DNA of 64,000 bases from Methanomassiliicoccales archaeon UBA280 (GTDB lineage Archaea; Thermoplasmatota; Thermoplasmata; SG8-5), in assembly GCA_002499085.1 (NCBI GenBank), contig DAKD01000016.1, positions 51,932-115,931 of the forward strand. The letters run 5' to 3'. The translations under genes were made by a program, and so were the position numbers. The notes beneath the pieces were generated by a model that saw only the letters and a program-made list of their open reading frames with translations, searched no databases and was not told the origin of the DNA. Of this stretch, positions 61,401-64,000 are shown piece after piece; within the stretch, counting starts at the first letter, position 1, and every line of letters starts with the position of its first letter.

Positions 61401-64000
61401 ATTGTCCTCGGCCACCGTGTAGAACTCGTAATATCCCTCTCCATAGGGCCAGTAGAATTCAAAGTCCCAGGGCGCGCCGAACAGCGTGTCCCAGTAGGTC
61501 CAGGCTCCGAACATGGCGTTATCCGCCGAGTACCTGTAATAAAGGTCAACCGATGCCAGGCCGCTCGATGTCTCCAATATCCCGTCGCCGTACATCATTA
61601 TATCGTCCACCATCCACACGCCTCTGCTTCCAATTGGGGTTTCCGCCAGGTAGTTCCATGCCATCATGACCGAGGGCTCGCCGGCATAGGCCGAGAGGTC
61701 TATTAGAATCGGGACCTCGTACCAGTTCCATCCCGGTCCTCCCGGACCGCCGGTCAAACCGTCAAAGTCGTAGGCCGGGTCATGGGCAAGGTCGGCCACA
61801 ATGTCCCATGTGGAACCGCCGTCGGTCGAGACTCTGACATAGTCATGTGAGGTGGCTGACGAGCCATATCTCAGCATCGTGTAAGCGGACCAGAACTCCA
61901 GTTCCACCGTTGAATAGGAAGAGAAGTCCATCTCCGGCGAAATCAGCCACTCGTCCTGCTCTCTGGCCGGCGGGTCGCCGCCGCTCCCGTCGCTCCACCA
62001 GACGCCTGCGCAGTAGGGCAAAGAGTTGGGCAGCGGTAACAACGAATCGTCCATCATGGACCAGTAATGCGTGAGCGTAGGGTTGCCGCTCTGGCTGGCA
62101 GAGCATATGCCGTCCACGGACCAACCTGTCGGCGGCCAAATACCGCCGTCGAAGTTCTCATTGATAAGGTTGGAGTCCCTGGCCTCGGCTCTGATGACGG
62201 TCGGGAATTCGCTGCGCCAGTACGAACCTTCCTGTATGACATGGCTTGACGGCGCTCTGCCGTCGACTATTATACTGGCGAATGCCGTTGATTCTGTCTG
62301 GTAGTTTGTCACTGAGTCCCAGCCGTAGATGTAGAGGTCGTATTGCCCGTCTGGCCAGCCTGTCGTGTCTATGGGCGAGGTGGCCCACTCGATCGGGCCG
62401 TCGAAGTCCCCGTCAGCCGGGTTCATGGCAACTCCGGGGAAGTTTCCCTCGCCGAAGGTGTACAAAGCCCCCTCGACAGTGTTCCACCAGAAGTATGGGT
62501 TGGACTCAATCATACCAATCAGCGTAAGCAAGGTTCCGGGCTGAACTATGGCCACCGGGGTTCCGTCCACGAGCGCATTTGACGATATCGGTGTCCTTGT
62601 CACGAGCCAACTCATTATCTCTGCCATCGCAGCAGTGCGCTCAGGCTCGTCGCCCATCTTCGAGTGGTCGAACGATGAGATCACCGAGCGGAAACCGCCA
62701 CCGTCCATTCTCACCATTGTGGTCGCGCCGGCACCGAGGCCGGGCGAGAAGTAGCAGGATCTTACGGCCGCCGGGTCGACAATCTCAAGGATTGCATAGC
62801 TGCCCCATACCGAGGGGCAACTGCCTGGTGCGTCCATCGGGAATCCCAGGCCGTCGCCTATCGGGTCCCCGTTCTCGCCGGCCAGGGTCTGGGGTGCGGA
62901 ACCGAACATGTCCCAGCCGTATCCCATGCCCCCCATGGAACCGTCGACGGGCACAGCCCCGAACCACTGGCCCAGCCAGTCGGTCCATCCGTTTTCCGCC
63001 GCATCCATCCAGAACATGTCTCCTGTGAGGTAAATACTGCCGCCGTTCAGGAGGTAGTCCTGAATGTTCGTGCGGTCCGCAGCGGTAAGGCTGGGGCCGT
63101 TAACACCATAGGAGTTGCCTGTCGCCCAGATCACTCCGATGTACTGAGACATATCGGCATAGGAAGGTGCACCGTAGGTTGCCACGTCCCAGAAATTGTA
63201 AGAAGCATATCCCATAGTATCCAGCCAGTCCAACGAGTCTGTGTACCAGTCCTCTGAGTCGATGCCCAGGTCGTCGTCCACCAACAGCAGGTCCGCATAT
63301 GCCTGGCTGAACAGCTCGCACCAATCCCACTCTGCCGGGTCAGCCTGGGACTGGCCGTAAGGCCATGTGTATTCAATGTCCCCGGGATTGACAAAGCCCG
63401 GAATATCCACACGCACGATGAAGCTCTGGGACTCGCCGTACTCGAGCGGCCCGATGGCCGTTATAGGGCTGTAACCCAGGTCGAGGAATTGCGCGGTCCA
63501 GCCGTTCATCGAACCGTAATCGAGGTCGAAACTGTCGTTCCCCAATGTCCCGATGTTCGTGATGCTTACCCCGTAATCAATGCTGCCGCCGGGAAGTTCG
63601 AATCCCTGCTGCAAAACGGGGGTCAGCAGGCATCCCCTGTCTGGGTATGCGGCATCAACGTCGAAGTCGTCGATGTACCATCCCGGATAGCCGCCCGTGG
63701 CGGGCGAGGACATGAATCTCATCCTGAAGGACACTGTCTCTCCCAGGTACGGTGAGAGGTCAAACTGCTCCTGCAACCATCCGCCCGAGAAGCCGCTGAA
63801 GCTGTCGATTCCCCACCAGTTCATCCAGTCATAGCCGCCCACGGGAGTTATCTGGGTCCATGTCTGGCCGAAATCCGCTGTTATCTCGACCGAGCCGCCG
63901 TCCATGCCGTCCGTGTCATACCAGTGATGGAAAGACATCTCGGACCAGGAAGCCAGCCCCAGCGTGAAGTAGTGAGAGACCAGGGCGATGTCCGCCTCAG
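55476..64000 (-). CDS. Giant repeat surface protein (N-terminus outside the window)
   Basis: At least 2840 aa; the frame is open to the window edge, so the true start lies beyond 64000. The visible N-part has a jelly-roll domain and an alpha/beta segment (about 200-450) with LLVDDDLGIDSEDWYTDSLD, like the one in the neighbour. The bulk is about 14 copies of a 95-100-aa Ig-like repeat. Each has a start like PSSSVDPVVPYW, a middle VELWYRYSADNATWG and an end GYYEFYTRAVDNAGN. Two Big_5-type Ig domains, inserted adhesin-like domains and a carboxypeptidase-regulatory-like domain (RGRVLDGSGAGIEGATVSL) follow. Next comes a membrane helix (WIIPVLLIALLVAGLLVFML), then KKKKK and a 30-residue acidic tail, which unlike its neighbour's would lie in the cytosol. 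A long fibrous adhesin or S-layer-associated protein is likely. Confidence 0.82.
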   Translation of the reverse strand, partial: EADIALVSHYFTLGLASWSEMSFHHWYDTDGMDGGSVEITADFGQTWTQITPVGGYDWMNWWGIDSFSGFSGGWLQEQFDLSPYLGETVSFRMRFMSSPATGGYPGWYIDDFDVDAAYPDRGCLLTPVLQQGFELPGGSIDYGVSITNIGTLGNDSFDLDYGSMNGWTAQFLDLGYSPITAIGPLEYGESQSFIVRVDIPGFVNPGDIEYTWPYGQSQADPAEWDWCELFSQAYADLLLVDDDLGIDSEDWYTDSLDWLDTMGYASYNFWDVATYGAPSYADMSQYIGVIWATGNSYGVNGPSLTAADRTNIQDYLLNGGSIYLTGDMFWMDAAENGWTDWLGQWFGAVPVDGSMGGMGYGWDMFGSAPQTLAGENGDPIGDGLGFPMDAPGSCPSVWGSYAILEIVDPAAVRSCYFSPGLGAGATTMVRMDGGGFRSVISSFDHSKMGDEPERTAAMAEIMSWLVTRTPISSNALVDGTPVAIVQPGTLLTLIGMIESNPYFWWNTVEGALYTFGEGNFPGVAMNPADGDFDGPIEWATSPIDTTGWPDGQYDLYIYGWDSVTNYQTESTAFASIIVDGRAPSSHVIQEGSYWRSEFPTVIRAEARDSNLINENFDGGIWPPTGWSVDGICSASQSGNPTLTHYWSMMDDSLLPLPNSLPYCAGVWWSDGSGGDPPAREQDEWLISPEMDFSSYSTVELEFWSAYTMLRYGSSATSHDYVRVSTDGGSTWDIVADLAHDPAYDFDGLTGGPGGPGWNWYEVPILIDLSAYAGEPSVMMAWNYLAETPIGSRGVWMVDDIMMYGDGILETSSGLASVDLYYRYSADNAMFGAWTYWDTLFGAPWDFEFYWPYGEGYYEFYTVAEDNAGIVEAAPFFADAAYAYETSIPWSNVILTEPYLNLGPSRVITADAGNGLSGVQSVELWVRHSPDNSTWSIWTLHSTDNAIPWQWTFTANADGYYQFYTRARDFAGNYEDEPGAADAAWLFDLVCPSSNAIQTMPDTVNISPMTIEAEVGFSGTLINEQFEGAWPPAGWTVVNYGGDGVWQRNDMWAGGRPNYAGGSGFCADADSDRLGSGTTMNTGLRTPSFNLVGASVATLDFIMSYNFFIGSEYAAVRVSTDGGGLWTNIDTWNWDVSPSGPGAPQSYDLSAYIGEPNVMIEFYYYCPGWNWWFEVDNVQISMSSDPVASLELWYRHSLDGAGWGAWTYFDTDTGPLWEFDFDWPDGEGFYEFYTIAIDDWGWRESPPATADAAYRYDTTNPTVIWTSPPDGAINVPVTAGTFRIHFNEAMDTGLGLVDTSLPGTVWTWSADGTWLNGTYGGLAYTTMYNVNLETGGFTDLVGNPLTGDGNFTFTTAGTEYASATGPTSSGSQDPRPAITYTYGGTITAVDIYYTNDGGTSWNFWGQDVTLPDFAWTPTTDLPSDGTYYWCAQANGFEPVPVNPTFIESGPYVYDVTPPSSSVDPVVPYWNNAPKTLTATAFDATSGIAWVEFFYAYSADNVTWGAPVSLGSDFAAPYTRAFNWPNGNGYYLFYCTAVDAAGNLEAQPGVADAVGGYDGTPPAATVDMIPEYWQNSSPLTVTATALDGLNPVASVELVYWFSPDGIAWGGPSVFAVDSAAPWQWSFTYPNGTGYYRFAARAYDTLGNAPAWPPGGYDVEIGFDNITPSSTVIFIPPYEQTAVTMTVMATAGDAGPSGLNYTALYYRYSADNSTWGGWTWFGLDDAAPWEFAFDWPMGLGYYQFYTIASDHAENTEAAPPVRDAEWFWNPPAPITSLDQYSPYWLNAPVTLTATVMGTGNPVSYVELWYSWSVNNISWGPWAVFSTDFAAPWEFPFDYTPSGEGYYMFFTRGMDTLGNYESPPAAADAFNAYDATDPASSVTPAGAYWQVGAPFTIGATASDSLSGVGGVDFYCRHSANNATWSGWIYMSTDLTAPYSMDFMWPFGEGYYEFASQAWDRAMNTEAMPGTADAAYGYDTAAPATSMTAGSFYWHNGLLAITAFGSDAMSGLAGVNAYYRYSADNVTWGAWTQYGSTITVPVYQWTFTFPDGDGYYELYSEGVDLAGNWETYSGVDARVGYDTASPTTAADVTGAYWRITSPITITATGSDALSNISNVDLWMRYSADNVTWSAWSLQMSDATAPYSFSFAFGADGFYQFQTRGVDRAGNQEALKPAEVSYGYDATAPSTNVNFVAPYARATSPLIPTVSGISQLNGFGSIELWYRFSSDNATWSAWALFATDTLAPFDFTFDWPDGEGFYEFYSRSTDGLGNYESAPASADAAWAYDITAPDSAASVPGAYASYEVSRTVDATVSDAVGGVRNVTLWFRWSADNATWGEWVAFGTDYAAPWSWLFTMPNGTGYYEFYTIAVDNADNGELPPASADDSCRRRADTNPPTSSVTVAGPYWLASGPLTVEATASDSEGTVASVMLWYRFSTDNATWGGWNSFGTDTAAPWSWSFGFASGQGFYQFYTTATDSNGQVEAAPSSADAAWAYDATAPTVTVTALPAYTTVATFNIAFTATDSGGLAYYVLYYTTDGGSTWTATPTHHLISPISFTASSDGAFGFYIVAFDLAGNHRTVPIGGTVPDTATIVDRVAPTATVVPSGTNISIGTNITVTFSEPVGQTAAQAAFSLFPAVTGTFVWNTAGTVMTFVPGTSLAYGTTYTVNLTASGITDIAGNLMAADMTRTFTTQAQPQTPSGSLRGRVLDGSGAGIEGATVSLQGTSLTATTDANGNYAFASVPAGSYTIQASKEGYQSGSTTASVAAGTATAADDIILALEEDGGSGSVGWIIPVLLIALLVAGLLVFMLLKKKKKSGPEEPDDPDGGQDGAEPAPEEPQAD

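Overview
The window is chromosomal DNA of an archaeon. Archaeal aEF-2 with a diphthamide-site histidine, ribosomal proteins S7 and S12, a GINS replication subunit, TATA-box promoters with short or absent leaders, and a tRNA gene with bulge-helix-bulge introns all point this way. The very large Ser/Thr/Gly-rich surface proteins with C-terminal membrane anchors suggest a euryarchaeote, perhaps of the Thermoplasmata. That placement is inference. No rRNA gene and no CRISPR array were seen.

Layout. (1) 1-13.7 kb, host core: a two-gene chelatase-like unit (a VWA protein carrying two degenerate AAA modules, then an intact ChlI-like AAA ATPase), a secreted protein, the str-type cluster (Gins51, S12, S7, aEF-2, reading leftward), adenylosuccinate lyase and a TPR protein. 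(2) 14.397-14.569 kb: a tRNA-Ala(UGC) gene interrupted by two introns, one at 37/38 and one in the T-loop. (3) 14.556-40.351 kb: a 25.8-kb integrated element bounded by a 16-bp direct repeat of the tRNA 3' exon, with a tyrosine recombinase next to the right repeat. It holds a terminase small-subunit candidate and an intact large subunit, two further broken terminase tails, AlbA_2, HEPN and PD-(D/E)XK proteins, small zinc-ribbon and membrane proteins, a complete type I restriction-modification operon and several regulators. No capsid, portal or tail gene was recognised. (4) 40.35-42.6 kb: accessory DNA beyond attR, with a transposase fragment and an AbiE-like pair whose regulator carries an N-terminal nuclease-like domain. 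(5) 42.9-48.8 kb, host core: GlmM and GlmU-like enzymes for UDP-GlcNAc, a stand-alone RAM domain, adenylate kinase, a Nudix-methyltransferase fusion, a GNAT and an unknown gene. (6) 48.8-64 kb: two giant surface proteins read leftward; the second runs off the right edge.

A family of short non-autonomous transposon-like repeats occurs four times in the host part (ending at 65; 4184-4367; 10821-11069; 45501-45743), each in an intergenic promoter or terminator region. The copies share terminal inverted repeats, and the three complete ones have 8-bp target duplications. They are rich in hairpins and GGGTCTA-type runs able to form G-quadruplexes.

The element at tRNA-Ala is the main discovery candidate. 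It combines integrase and DNA-packaging genes with a large defence-like cargo and lacks visible virion genes, so it may be an archaeal analogue of a phage satellite or a decayed provirus. Repeated terminase 3' ends and a repeated arm/stem-loop cassette suggest its cargo is swapped in modules.
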